Source: CAIXSC01 sp046349935
GTDB lineage: Bacteria > Planctomycetota > Planctomycetia > Pirellulales > Pirellulaceae
DNA: 64,000 nucleotides
Direction: 5' to 3'
Assembly: GCA_046349935.1 (NCBI GenBank)
Contig: JAXMBK010000005.1
Location: 186,001 to 250,000, forward strand
The translations under genes and the position numbers were made by a program. Position 1 is the stretch's first letter, and each line of letters starts with the position of its first letter. The notes beneath the pieces are model-generated. The model did not search any database, had not been told where the DNA came from, and worked only from the letters and a program-made list of their open reading frames with translations. This document shows positions 40,639 to 49,541 of this stretch, piece by piece.

Positions 40639-43083
40639 CTACTGAACGTCGCTGCCGCGACGCAATCGGAACGGATCGCTGGCGACGATCCCGACGATGA
40701 GTCGCGAAAATCGGTAGTCGTGGGCTTCCAGGTCGGACGCGATGCGTTCGATCGTCGGCCGATCATAGTACTCGACGCCTCGCCCCAGGCCGTACGTCAG
40801 CATCTTCTCGATGAGGCTGCGGGCGAAGAGTCCCTTGCGTTCCTTGAGGATCGACTTGAGATCCTCGGGCCCTTGAAACGTCGTCCCGTCGGGCAGACGA
40901 CCGGCAGGATCGATCGGGAAAGCTCCATCCTTCGTGCGGAATGCGCCGATCGCGTCATAGTTTTCGAGCGCAAAACCCAGCGGATCCATTTTCTCGTGGC
41001 AGTTCGCGCAACTGGGGTTTCGCCGGTGAATTTCCAATCGTTCGCGCAGCGACGCGCCTGCCGCCGCCTGCTCGTCGTTCGGCAGTTCGGGGACGTTCGG
41101 CGGCGGCGCCGGCGGCGGCTCGCCGAGCAGTTGTTCGAGAATCCAACGCCCCCGTTTGACGGGCGAAGTACGCGTCGGATTCGAGGTCACTGCAAGGATG
41201 CTCGCCTGAGTCACCAAGCCGCCGCGCGTGCGATCTTGCAAGGCGACTCGCTGAAACTCGCGGCCGCGAAGCGGTTGACCGCCGGGCCGCTCCGCCTTCT
41301 TGCCGACGAGATTGCCTTGCGTGTCGGCGATGCCGTAAAGTCGCGCGAGAGGTTCGTTGAGGAACGTGTAGTCGGCGTCGAGCAGATCGAGGATGCTGCG
41401 GTCCTCGCGCATCACCGACGCGAAGAACCGCGAGGTTTCCTCAAGCATTGCGCCGCGCAGGCGTTCGTTGAACTGCGGAAACTGCTTCGCGTCCGGTGCG
41501 AACGTTTCGAGACGCTTCACTTGCAGCCACTGCAGCGCGAACTGGCTGACCAGCGCATCGGCCTTCGGATCGGCCAGCATCCGACGGACTTGCGGTTCGA
41601 GGTTTTTCGCAAGCGTTCCGGCCCGCGCTTCTTCGAGCAACGCGTCGTCCGGCAGGCTGCTCCACAGGAAGTACGAAAGTCGCGAAGCCAGCTGAAATTC
41701 ATCCAGCGGTCGCGACTCGGGCGCTTCTGGGCGGTCGTCCAGTTCCACTCGGAATAAGAATTTCGGGGAGCAGAGGACGGCTTGCATGGCCATCTGCATG
41801 GCCCCTTCCCACTTCTCGCCGTTCGCCTGCGCCACTTCGACCAGCTTGACGAGTCGCGTCAATTCGTCGTCGGTGGGAGGGCGGCGATAAGCACGGGTCG
41901 CGAACCGTGCCAGCGCTTCGCGCGTCTGTTCGGCGACCGGCTTGTCCGGTGCGACGGCCAGGAGCCGGCGATGGCTGGCGGGGCGCGTGTCGAGCGGCCC
42001 TTCGAGCGCCAAGTATTCTACGAACAACTTGACGGGCGGCTGACCGTCGGCCGGTTTGACCAGCGCGATCGCCATCCGCTGCCGGCCGGCCATCGGGGGG
42101 ACGCGCAATTCGATCCGCTGCGCCTGCTTGGGGTCGCTCGTTTTGATCTCGAGCGTCTCGAGCACTCGGAACGGTCGCAGCGCGGCGACCGCCTGCCCGG
42201 CCAACTGCGCGGCTTGCTCGTCGCTCGCCGGTTCCGCGACCCCTTCGCCGGCGACGAGCACGGCGACGCGAACGGGCGCGGCGTCGTCGACGGCGCCGCC
42301 TTCGCGAGTGGCATAGACGCGCGAGCGGAAGACGTACTCCCCTTCGGCCTCCCACTGGTAAGGAGTATGCAACGGTCCCGTGGCGATGGGCGAATCGCCG
42401 CTGGAACTGATGGGGCGGAAGTTGCCTTCGAGCGCGATGTTGGGACCGGCCGGCTCGCTATAGCGCGTCGACAGGTGTCGCTTGGGCGGCGGCGGCGGGT
42501 TGGGGACGATCGCCCGCGACATGATGCTTTCGGCGGCCGCCAGGTAGCGCTCCATGAGCACCGGGGAGAGCGTCAGCACGTCGCCGATGTTGTCGAAGCC
42601 ATGGCCGATATCGTCGGCGGGAAAGTCCTCGGTCGGATCAAAGTCGACGCCGACCAAATCGCGGATCGTGTTGCGATATTCCACTCGATTCAGCCGCCGC
42701 ATGGTGACTCGCCCCGGATCCGGTTTGGCCGTGCGATCGGCATGGTCGAAGAGCGCTTTGACGGCGTCGGCGAAGGCGTCGATCTCGGGGCCGGTAGGCT
42801 GCGGCTTGTCGTCGGGCGGCATTTCGCTGGCGCGGACCAGCTTGAGGACGTTCATCCAGATCTTGCGACTGCGAACCATGCTGGTTGCATCGCGGAACCG
42901 GTCGAGCGACAGTTCGGCTTCGGGCTTTTCGGCGCCGTGGCAGTTGAGGCAGTATTTTTCCAGGAACGGCCGAACCGCCTGCGAGAATTCGGGCAAAGGC
43001 GGTTCCGCAGCCGGCAGCTTCGCGGCGGCGACGGAGAGGGAAACAACGACGAACAGCGCCAAGAGTCGGGAGCGAGCGAACAT
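40639..43083 (-). CDS. DUF1592/DUF1588-type planctomycete cytochrome (PSCyt1-DUF1587-DUF1595-DUF1592-DUF1588-DUF1585)
   Basis: An 814-residue exported protein with a signal peptide (1-26). It has a PSCyt1-like haem motif CLNCH (C45, C48, H49), DUF1587 with MRRLNRVEYRNTIRDLVGVD, DUF1595 with ARFATRAYRRPP, DUF1592 with FQLASRLSYFLWSSLPDD, and DUF1588 with RGRWILEQLLGEPPPAPP. A second haem motif CANCH precedes KMDPLGFALENYD, and DUF1585 is C-terminal. The ATG at 43083 was chosen because it opens the signal peptide. It forms an operon with the DUF1552 gene. Confidence 0.93.
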   Translation of the reverse strand: MFARSRLLALFVVVSLSVAAAKLPAAEPPLPEFSQAVRPFLEKYCLNCHGAEKPEAELSLDRFRDATSMVRSRKIWMNVLKLVRASEMPPDDKPQPTGPEIDAFADAVKALFDHADRTAKPDPGRVTMRRLNRVEYRNTIRDLVGVDFDPTEDFPADDIGHGFDNIGDVLTLSPVLMERYLAAAESIMSRAIVPNPPPPPKRHLSTRYSEPAGPNIALEGNFRPISSSGDSPIATGPLHTPYQWEAEGEYVFRSRVYATREGGAVDDAAPVRVAVLVAGEGVAEPASDEQAAQLAGQAVAALRPFRVLETLEIKTSDPKQAQRIELRVPPMAGRQRMAIALVKPADGQPPVKLFVEYLALEGPLDTRPASHRRLLAVAPDKPVAEQTREALARFATRAYRRPPTDDELTRLVKLVEVAQANGEKWEGAMQMAMQAVLCSPKFLFRVELDDRPEAPESRPLDEFQLASRLSYFLWSSLPDDALLEEARAGTLAKNLEPQVRRMLADPKADALVSQFALQWLQVKRLETFAPDAKQFPQFNERLRGAMLEETSRFFASVMREDRSILDLLDADYTFLNEPLARLYGIADTQGNLVGKKAERPGGQPLRGREFQRVALQDRTRGGLVTQASILAVTSNPTRTSPVKRGRWILEQLLGEPPPAPPPNVPELPNDEQAAAGASLRERLEIHRRNPSCANCHEKMDPLGFALENYDAIGAFRTKDGAFPIDPAGRLPDGTTFQGPEDLKSILKERKGLFARSLIEKMLTYGLGRGVEYYDRPTIERIASDLEAHDYRFSRLIVGIVASDPFRLRRGSDVQ

Positions 43084-43215
43084 AACGGACCTACAGGCGG
43101 GAGTCGGAACAAGCTGCGGTCGAATCAGGCGGGGCGGCGGGCGGGAGTTCTCAGGAACTCGCCCCATTGTGACCTGTCGACGCCCCGCTTGGCAAGAACA
43201 ATCACACAGCGCCCG

Positions 43216-43237
43216 TAGAACAGGCTTCCAGCCTGTT
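43216..43237 (+). repeat. Family A palindrome, copy 6
   Basis: TAG, then AACAGGCT, TCC, AGCCTGTT (43219-43237): an A-T-closed 8-bp stem. No gene ends at it. Confidence 0.88.
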
Positions 43238-43389
43238 ACCTCCCCGCTGCCAGCCCGCGACCCAACCCTGTCACCTCCCCCCGCGCGCCACTCCCCCGAC
43301 CTTGCGTCGGGGGCCCCGCGAACGCGCAGCGAACTGCAAACTGTCCCGCCCGCGCATCACCGCGGCGTTCCGCCCAGACGTTCTGCCCA

Positions 43390-43411
43390 GACAGGCTGGA
43401 AGCCTGTCCTA
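43390..43411 (-). repeat. Family A palindrome, copy 7
   Basis: Minus-strand TAG (43411-43409), then GACAGGCT, TCC, AGCCTGTC: a G-C-closed stem. No gene ends at it. Confidence 0.88.
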
Positions 43412-43449
43412 CGCTGATTTCTACGCTGACTTCTCGGTTGTTTGGTGCA

Positions 43450-43471
43450 GACAGGCTGGAAGCCTGTCCTA
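43450..43471 (-). repeat. Family A palindrome, copy 8, 9 bp after the nagB-fusion stop
   Basis: Minus-strand TAG (43471-43469), then GACAGGCT, TCC, AGCCTGTC. This TAG is in frame with, and three codons beyond, the stop of the NagB/PIG-L gene. Confidence 0.88.
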
Positions 43472-43480
43472 CGACGGGGG

Positions 43481-45388
43481 CTAGATGGGGATGCCGTTCC
43501 AACGGACGAAGGCTTCCAGCGCGTAGAATTCGGGCAAGCCGATGCGGTTGTAGCGATCGGCGGTGCCTTGATTGCGATCTTCGGCGCGCTGCCAGAATTG
43601 GCGCGGATCGGTGCCCGGGAACAGCGCGTCGTCCTTTTGGCTTTCGTGCATGAAGATCGCCTTGCGCTTGCGGCGCAGGTCGCTGGGGCTGAGCGGCACG
43701 GCGATTTCGATTTCGTGCAAATCGTATTCTTGCCAGGCGCCGCGGTACAGGAGGACTTCGGGGCGCGAACCGCGAGCGGCTTCGATTTCCTGCAGTGCGC
43801 GGAAGATGGCTTCGGCGCAGACGCGGTGCGTGCCGTGGGGATCGGAGAGGTCCCCTGCCACGTAGATTTGGTGCGGGTCGACTCGTTCAATCAACTCGCG
43901 CAAGATGCGGACGTCGTCGGGGCCGACCGGATTCTTGGATACGGTCCCCGTTTCGTAAAACGGCAGCTGCAGGTTGTGGAGATGTTCCTCTTTGCAGCCG
44001 ACGACGAAGGCCCCGAATTTCGCTTCGCTCCAGCGAATCAGTCCCTTGATGCGGCGGACGTTGTCGATGTCCGGTTCGCCGGGCTTCTTGTGGGTGAGCG
44101 AATTGAGAACGGCCGACTCCAGCTGCAGCGACTTGTCGGTCTCGAGTCCGAACAGGCGGTTGTATTCGGCGACGAAATCGGCGACTCGGTGAGCATCGTG
44201 ATCAAAGACTGCAATGTTGCCGCTGGTCATGTAGGCGACATGCACTTCGTGGCCGTCTTCGTTCAGTCGAATGAGCGTGCCGCCCATGCTGATGACGTCG
44301 TCGTCGGGGTGCGGGCTGAAGCAGATGACGCGCTTGCGTCCGCCGGCCGGGTCGGCCGCGCGTCCAGCCGGATGGTGTTCGATCGTGGCCATCATCCAAT
44401 CGAAGACGCTTCGCGCGAGCACTTCGGCGGGGCCGTGTTTGCGTACGAGTTGGTGCAGGCCGTGGTCGCGGAAGTCGTCGTCCGACAACTTCAAGCACGC
44501 CTTGCCGGTCTGTTCGCACAACCACAGCACGGCGCGCTTGATCAGCGGGTCGTTCCAGCAGAGCGGGCCGACCAGCCAGGGGGTGGCGCGGGCCTTGAGC
44601 AGTTGGCCGGCGGCGCTGTCGACCAACACGGTGGCGTCGGAATGGTCCTGGACGTGGCTGGCGGGGAGCTTGTCGGAGGGGGCGTCCTCGAGCAACGACC
44701 GGACTACCTTGGCCTTGTGTTCGCCGAGGGCGACGAGCAGCAGTTTGCGGGCGGCGAGGAGCGTGCCGAGCCCCAGGGTGATGGCTTGCGTCGGCACATG
44801 TTCTTCGCCGAAGAAGTCGCTGGCCGCCGCTTTGCGAGTGGACGGATCGAGCGACGCGATTCGCGTGCGGCTGCCGCGCGACGTGTACGGTTCGTTGTAG
44901 CCGACGTGGCCGTTGCGACCGATTCCGAGCAAAGCCAGATCGAGTCCGCCGGCGCGGGCGATCGCCGCTTCCACTTGCTGCGCGTATTCCGCGACCTGCT
45001 CGACCGGCGTGAGGCCGTCGATGAGGAAGACGTTTTCGGCCGGGATGTTGACGTGACGCAGCAGTTGTTGACGGAGGATCGCGCCGTGCGACTGGGGCTG
45101 ATCGAGTCCCAGGCCGTGGAGTTCGTCGAGCGCGAAGACGATGACGCGCGAGAAGTCGAGTTGTTCGTCGCGATGGAGGCGCACCAGTTCGCGGTAGATG
45201 CCGGTGGGGGTGGAGCCGGCAGGGAGGGCGATGACCGCCGACTGGCCTTGGGCGTTGCGTTCGCGGATCAGGGCGGCGATGGATTGGGCGACGTGCCGAG
45301 CCAGATCGCCGGGAGTTTCAAAGACGTAGCTGGGCACGCGAGTGCCGCCGATGCGGGACGGGGATGCGGCAGACGGAAGGACGCTCAT
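43481..45388 (-). CDS. nagB: Glucosamine-6-phosphate deaminase fused to a PIG-L/LmbE-type deacetylase
   Basis: A 635-residue two-domain protein. Residues about 20-270 are a NagB-type isomerase/deaminase with PAGSTPTGIYRELVRLH, FALDELHGL and LLGIGRNGHVGYNEP. From about residue 360 a PIG-L (LmbE) domain shows the zinc motif FSPHPDDDVISMGGTLIRL, YVAGDLSDPHGTH and a C-terminal HESQ. It could convert N-acetylglucosamine-6-phosphate-type substrates via deacetylation and deamination in one chain. Similar long NagB proteins occur in Bacteroidetes and planctomycetes. The start at 45388 gives the expected N-terminus. Confidence 0.92.
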   Translation of the reverse strand: MSVLPSAASPSRIGGTRVPSYVFETPGDLARHVAQSIAALIRERNAQGQSAVIALPAGSTPTGIYRELVRLHRDEQLDFSRVIVFALDELHGLGLDQPQSHGAILRQQLLRHVNIPAENVFLIDGLTPVEQVAEYAQQVEAAIARAGGLDLALLGIGRNGHVGYNEPYTSRGSRTRIASLDPSTRKAAASDFFGEEHVPTQAITLGLGTLLAARKLLLVALGEHKAKVVRSLLEDAPSDKLPASHVQDHSDATVLVDSAAGQLLKARATPWLVGPLCWNDPLIKRAVLWLCEQTGKACLKLSDDDFRDHGLHQLVRKHGPAEVLARSVFDWMMATIEHHPAGRAADPAGGRKRVICFSPHPDDDVISMGGTLIRLNEDGHEVHVAYMTSGNIAVFDHDAHRVADFVAEYNRLFGLETDKSLQLESAVLNSLTHKKPGEPDIDNVRRIKGLIRWSEAKFGAFVVGCKEEHLHNLQLPFYETGTVSKNPVGPDDVRILRELIERVDPHQIYVAGDLSDPHGTHRVCAEAIFRALQEIEAARGSRPEVLLYRGAWQEYDLHEIEIAVPLSPSDLRRKRKAIFMHESQKDDALFPGTDPRQFWQRAEDRNQGTADRYNRIGLPEFYALEAFVRWNGIPI

Positions 45389-45653
45389 GGGAAAAACGAC
45401 CGCGAAAGGGAACAGCGGGAGAGGAACGTCAAGTCGAGGCCCCAGCGTATGCCATGTCGGTCTGCCGCTCAACACCCGCTCCGGCGGGGTGTCGCGGGCG
45501 GCGTTCGATTGACGGTCTCTGCGCCGACCCCTAGAATTCCAGACCCTTCTAGGCCGCGAACCTCGTCAGGCGATTCGGCCTCTTGATAGGCAGGGTGTTT
45601 CTTAGTTTTTTCCAAATCGAGTGCGGCGACTTCGCCGCCGCGGAGATAGAGCC

Positions 45654-45983
45654 ATGGGCGCAAATTCGAAGGAATTCACGGACGACAATTTCAAGACCGA
45701 AGTACTGGGGTCCGCGGTGCCGGTCCTCGTCGACTTCTGGGCGCCGTGGTGCGGCCCGTGCCGGCAGATTGCGCCCCTCATCGAAGAGCTGGCCGCCGAA
45801 AACAAAGGGTCCGCCGTCGTCGGCAAGGTGAATATCGACGACAACCCCAACGCGGCTCAGGATTACGGCGTGAGCAGCATTCCGACGCTTTTGGTGTTCA
45901 AGGGCGGCCAGGTCGTCGGCCGTTTCGTCGGTGTGCAAGGCAAGGCCCGCATTCAGTCGGCCATCGATGCGGCGAAGGCCTAG
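45654..45983 (+). CDS. trxA: Thioredoxin
   Basis: A 109-residue classical thioredoxin with active site WAPWCGPCRQIAP (C33, C36), the buried-charge region and cis-proline in SSIPTLLVFKGG. It reduces protein disulfides and peroxiredoxins in the cytosol, and could serve the Bcp encoded earlier in the window. GGAG lies upstream of the ATG. It converges with ptsI. Confidence 0.96.
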   Translation: MGANSKEFTDDNFKTEVLGSAVPVLVDFWAPWCGPCRQIAPLIEELAAENKGSAVVGKVNIDDNPNAAQDYGVSSIPTLLVFKGGQVVGRFVGVQGKARIQSAIDAAKA

Positions 45984-45994
45984 CGAACAGCCGA

Positions 45995-46028
45995 TCAGGG
46001 CGTCGCGATATCAGGGCGTCGCGATATC
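45995..46028. repeat. Tandem 16-bp duplication at the ptsI 3' end
   Basis: TCAGGGCGTCGCGATA occurs twice head to tail (45995-46010 and 46011-46026), followed by TC. The right copy encodes the final codons DIATP and the stop of ptsI; the left copy lies just beyond. It looks like a recent slippage duplication. Confidence 0.8.
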
Positions 46029-47780
46029 TAAGAGCGTCAGATCGGGGGCGAGCCGCTTGAGCTCGTCCCCGAGCAGTCGTTGAACGCCCCGCGTCGTCGA
46101 TTTCTTCAGAGCGGCTTGTAGGATCTGTTCAGCGTCGCTCGTGGAGACGTGCGCTGCCAGCTCCTTGATCGACGGGATGAACGCAGGGCTCATGCTGAAG
46201 CTGCGCAGCCCCATCCCCAGCAGCAAGACGAAGGCCCGCGGTTGGCCGGCCATTTCGCCGCAGACCGTCAGCGGTTTATCGTGTTTGCGGCAGGCGCGGA
46301 TGACGTAATGCAGGATGCGCAAGACGGCCGGCGCCAGCGGCTGGCACAGGTGGCTCACCTTCGGATTGTCGCGATCGGCCGCCATCAGGTACTGGACGAG
46401 ATCGTTGGAGCCGACGGAGACGAAGTCGGCCAGTTTGAGCATGGAATGGATGGAGACGGCGGCGGCCGGGACCTCCAGCATCATGCCCAACGGCACTTCC
46501 GCGTACGGCTTGCGTGCGGCTTGAAGTTGCTGAGTCGCTTGGCGAGCCATGCGACGGACGCGCCGCATTTCTTCGATCGTCGTGATCATGGGGAACATCA
46601 AGCGGACGCTCCCCCCCTGCTGTTTGGCATGCGCCGCTGCGCGCAGCACGGCTCGCAACTGCGTCATGAAAAACTGCGGGTGTTCGAACGAGAGGCGGAT
46701 GCTGCGCCAGCCAAGAAACGGGTTGGCCTCTTGGTGCGTGTGTCCCAGGTAGGGGACCGTCTTGTCTCCGCCGATGTCGAGCGTCCGAATGGTGACTTGA
46801 TGCTGCGGGCTGGCATCGATGATGTCGCAATAGACGGCGACCTGTTCTTCCTCGTCCGGTACGTTGACGTGAGTCAAATACAGGTATTCAGTGCGAAACA
46901 GGCCGATGCCGGTGGCGCCCATCGCGACGGCCGCACGGGCGTCCGCGACGCCGTTGATATTCGCGAGCAACTCGAGTTTCTCGCCGTTGGCGGTGACGGC
47001 GGGGTGTTCTCGGTTTTCGGCGAGTTGGTCTTTGAGGAGGAAGAATTCGCGCTCGAGCTTTCGGAAGGCGCTGGCTGTTTCGGGCGGCGGGTTGATCAGG
47101 ACGTGCCCTTCGCGGCCATCGACCACGACCGTGTCGCCGGTGCGGATGTGTCGCAGAACGCCCTGGACGCCGCAGACGGCCGGAATGCCGCGGCTGCGCG
47201 CCACGATGGCGGCGTGGCTGGTCTGACTGCCGGCTTGCGTCACGATGCCGCGAACATCGATATCCCCCAGCGCGACGGCTTGGGACGGCAGCAGTTCGTC
47301 GGCGACGACGATGAGCGGGCCGTGGAGCGGGTTGTGGGCCGGTTTGAGGACGTCGGTGAGGTGGGAACTGAGTCGCGTGACGACGTCGCGGATGTCCGAG
47401 ATCCGTTGCTTGAGCAGTTCGTCGCCCGTTCTGGACAGCAGTTCGGAGTATTCGGCGACGAGTCGCTGGAGGGCGACGGGGGCGCGCAGGCGATCCTCGA
47501 CGATCCAGTGCCGGACCTTGCGGGTCAACCAGGGGTCGCGCAGGATCGACTCGTGGCCGGCAAAGATGCGAGAGGCTTCGTCGAGTCCCTGGCTTTCGAC
47601 CTTATGAGCCATGGCGCGCAGTTCGTCGGCCGCCTTTTCTCGAGCGTCCTCGAATTGAGCCAGTTCGTCCGCGACGTCGCCATCCTCCAGACGCTGAGTG
47701 TCTGGATTGACGAAAATCTCATGGATGCAGTAGGCCGTTCCCACGGCCACGCCGGGTGATACGGCAACGCCTTTTCGCAT
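46011..47780 (-). CDS. ptsI: Phosphoenolpyruvate-protein phosphotransferase (PTS enzyme I)
   Basis: A 589-residue enzyme I that transfers phosphate from PEP to HPr. Motifs include GVAVSPGVAVGTAY, the phosphorylated histidine H189 in TQAGSQTSHAAIVARS, GIGLFRTEYLY, TLDIGGDKTVPYL, MLEVPAAAV and the catalytic cysteine in TVCGEMAG. The start at 47780 aligns with normal enzyme I. No HPr, HPr kinase or EII gene lies in the window. In planctomycetes this system is often regulatory rather than sugar-transporting, but that is not shown here. Confidence 0.95.
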   Translation of the reverse strand: MRKGVAVSPGVAVGTAYCIHEIFVNPDTQRLEDGDVADELAQFEDAREKAADELRAMAHKVESQGLDEASRIFAGHESILRDPWLTRKVRHWIVEDRLRAPVALQRLVAEYSELLSRTGDELLKQRISDIRDVVTRLSSHLTDVLKPAHNPLHGPLIVVADELLPSQAVALGDIDVRGIVTQAGSQTSHAAIVARSRGIPAVCGVQGVLRHIRTGDTVVVDGREGHVLINPPPETASAFRKLEREFFLLKDQLAENREHPAVTANGEKLELLANINGVADARAAVAMGATGIGLFRTEYLYLTHVNVPDEEEQVAVYCDIIDASPQHQVTIRTLDIGGDKTVPYLGHTHQEANPFLGWRSIRLSFEHPQFFMTQLRAVLRAAAHAKQQGGSVRLMFPMITTIEEMRRVRRMARQATQQLQAARKPYAEVPLGMMLEVPAAAVSIHSMLKLADFVSVGSNDLVQYLMAADRDNPKVSHLCQPLAPAVLRILHYVIRACRKHDKPLTVCGEMAGQPRAFVLLLGMGLRSFSMSPAFIPSIKELAAHVSTSDAEQILQAALKKSTTRGVQRLLGDELKRLAPDLTLLDIATP

Positions 47781-47954
47781 GGGCCCAAATCTAGCAGCCG
47801 CGCCCTTGGTTGACAAACGGCCCGCCAGGGGGGAGAAGTTCGGTTGTCGGCGGGACGATCCGCCATTATACTCCGGCTTCAAAATACACAGACTGCCCGA
47901 TCCGTAGGGGGGACGCCCCGCCGCTCGCGCGTTCGCAACTCCGTTGATACCATC

Positions 47955-48461
47955 ATGCGATTCTCCCTCATTGATCGAATTGTCGACTTACAACCGGGCC
48001 AGTCAATTCGCGCAATGAAGGCCTTGAGTTTGGCGGAAGAGTATCTGCAGGATCACTTTCCGCGGTTTCCGGTGATGCCGGGCGTGTTGATGCTCGAGGC
48101 CATGGCGCAGACCGCACGCTGGCTCATCTACGCCTCCGACGACTTTGCCCACCCCTGCATCACGCTCAAAGAAGCGCGCAACGTGAAGTATGCCGACTTT
48201 GTGGAGCCGGGTCAGGTCCTGTGGATTGAAGCGACCGTGTTGAAGGAAGAGGGGCTGCTGACGACGCTCAAGACCCAAGGGACCGTGGGCGATAAGGTCG
48301 CGGTGAGCGCGCGCTTGGTGCTGGAGCGACGGCGGTTGGCGGCGGAAGATCCGCAGTTGACGACGTCTGACCTCTATGCAGAGCGGCGGATGCGAGAGAT
48401 ATTCCAGCAGCTGTATCGGCCGTTGGCGGCGGTCGAGTCGGCCGTGACGGCGTCAGCTTGA
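47955..48461 (+). CDS. FabZ-like 3-hydroxyacyl-ACP dehydratase
   Basis: A 168-residue hot-dog-fold protein. The active-site helix region DHFPRFPVMPGVLMLEAMAQ carries the catalytic histidine H34 and glutamate E48 of FabZ-type dehydratases, which convert 3-hydroxyacyl-ACP to trans-2-enoyl-ACP. A C-terminal extension of about 25 residues is unusual. It opens a four-gene cluster with an acyl carrier protein, a second FabZ-like protein and FabF. The start was chosen at ATG 47955; no strong Shine-Dalgarno is visible. Confidence 0.88.
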   Translation: MRFSLIDRIVDLQPGQSIRAMKALSLAEEYLQDHFPRFPVMPGVLMLEAMAQTARWLIYASDDFAHPCITLKEARNVKYADFVEPGQVLWIEATVLKEEGLLTTLKTQGTVGDKVAVSARLVLERRRLAAEDPQLTTSDLYAERRMREIFQQLYRPLAAVESAVTASA

Positions 48462-48526
48462 ACGCTTGTTGGTCATGAATTCATTTTCGAAGTAGCAATA
48501 GATCCCGCTTAGGAGGACGAAAGGCC

Positions 48527-48916
48527 ATGGCGCCGACGAAAGACGAAGTTTTCCAGAAGGTTCAGACCGCGCTCGTGGACGCCTTGGGCGTCGACGAAGA
48601 TGACGTAACGCCCGAAGCAACGATCATTGGCGATTTGGGCGCCGAGTCGATTGACTTTTTGGATATCGTCTTCCGCCTGGAGAAGGCCTTCGGCATCAAG
48701 ATTTCCACCTCGGAGCTGTCCGCGGAAGACATTCTCACCAATTCGGAATACGTGAAGGACGGCCGCGTCACCGAAGTGGGGCTCGAAGAGCTCCAGAAGC
48801 GGATGCCCTACGCCGATCTGTCGAAGTTCAAGGCTGATCCGCAGGTGCAGAATTTCGGCAACTTGCTCACAGTCAACGACTTGTGCAAATTCGTCGAGAG
48901 CAAGGTCGGCGCCTAA
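48527..48916 (+). CDS. Acyl carrier protein, long form
   Basis: A 129-residue acyl carrier protein. The phosphopantetheine attachment serine is S41 in DLGAESIDFLDIVFRLE. Standard ACP has about 78 residues; here a C-terminal extension (residues about 80-129, including RMPYADLSKFKADP) is added. AGGAGGA precedes the ATG. Its placement between two FabZ-like genes suggests it serves this cluster rather than general fatty acid synthesis. Confidence 0.93.
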   Translation: MAPTKDEVFQKVQTALVDALGVDEDDVTPEATIIGDLGAESIDFLDIVFRLEKAFGIKISTSELSAEDILTNSEYVKDGRVTEVGLEELQKRMPYADLSKFKADPQVQNFGNLLTVNDLCKFVESKVGA

Positions 48917-48977
48917 CTGTGAGGTCGGCGCTACACGCCGAGGAAGTTCGCCGTCCTTCTCGAGGAAGTTGGTCGAG

Positions 48978-49514
48978 ATGCGTTGGTTCTTGATTGATCG
49001 GTTTGTTGAATTCCACCGCGGCAAGCGAGCAGCGGCCATCAAGAACGTTGCGCTCGGCCACGAGTCGATGACGGACGAACTGCCTGGCTATCCGATGTTT
49101 CCGAATTCGTTGATCGTGGAAGGGCTGGCCCAGACGGGCGGGCTCTTGATCGGCGAATTCGGCGGGTTTCGCGAGCGCGTGGTCTTGGCGAAGATCGCCA
49201 AAGCACAGTTTCATTGCCCGGCTTTGCCCGGCGATACGCTGACCTACCACGCGCGACTGGACGACATCAAGGGCGACGGTGCGGTGTGCTACTGCCAAAG
49301 CACGATCAATGGTCGGCCGCAGGCAGACGTGGAACTCATGTTCGCCCATCTGGACGACCGCAATCGACGCGAGTTGTTTGAGCCGGCGGAATTTCTGCGC
49401 TTGTTGCGGATGCTGCAACTGTTTAGGGTAGGCGTCAAGGAAGATGGCTCGCCGCTGGACATCCCTCCGCACTTGTTGGAAGCGGAACGGCGGCTTTTTG
49501 AAGGGCCCGCGTGA
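48978..49514 (+). CDS. FabZ-like hot-dog protein lacking the catalytic histidine
   Basis: A 178-residue homologue of the FabZ-like protein two genes upstream. The motif reads DELPGYPMFPNSLIVEGLAQ. The position of the catalytic histidine (DHF in the paralogue) is E34, while E48 is retained. It may be a structural partner of the active FabZ-like protein or an enzyme of different specificity. The segment AKIAKAQFHCPALPGD shows the second half of the hot-dog fold. The start at ATG 48978 is preceded by GAGGAAG. It is cotranscribed with the ACP and FabF genes by spacing. Confidence 0.85.
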   Translation: MRWFLIDRFVEFHRGKRAAAIKNVALGHESMTDELPGYPMFPNSLIVEGLAQTGGLLIGEFGGFRERVVLAKIAKAQFHCPALPGDTLTYHARLDDIKGDGAVCYCQSTINGRPQADVELMFAHLDDRNRRELFEPAEFLRLLRMLQLFRVGVKEDGSPLDIPPHLLEAERRLFEGPA

Positions 49515-49541
49515 CGAAGACGCGGCGGGGAGAGTGAGCGG

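Larger units (their letters stand above)
43084..43480. other. 397-bp intergenic region with three family A palindromes
   Basis: It lies between the 5' end of the DUF1592-type gene and the 3' end of the NagB/PIG-L gene. It carries family A copies at 43216 (plus) and at 43390 and 43450 (minus), the latter two exactly 60 bp apart. The stretch between them is C-rich with a CCCCCGACCTTGCGTCGGGGG hairpin-like block near 43295-43315. No gene was found. Confidence 0.7.

Noticed and set aside
43442..45586. A 714-codon plus-strand frame opposite the NagB/PIG-L gene
   Set aside because: The minus strand encodes a clear two-domain enzyme with all motifs. The plus-strand frame is compositionally an antisense shadow.
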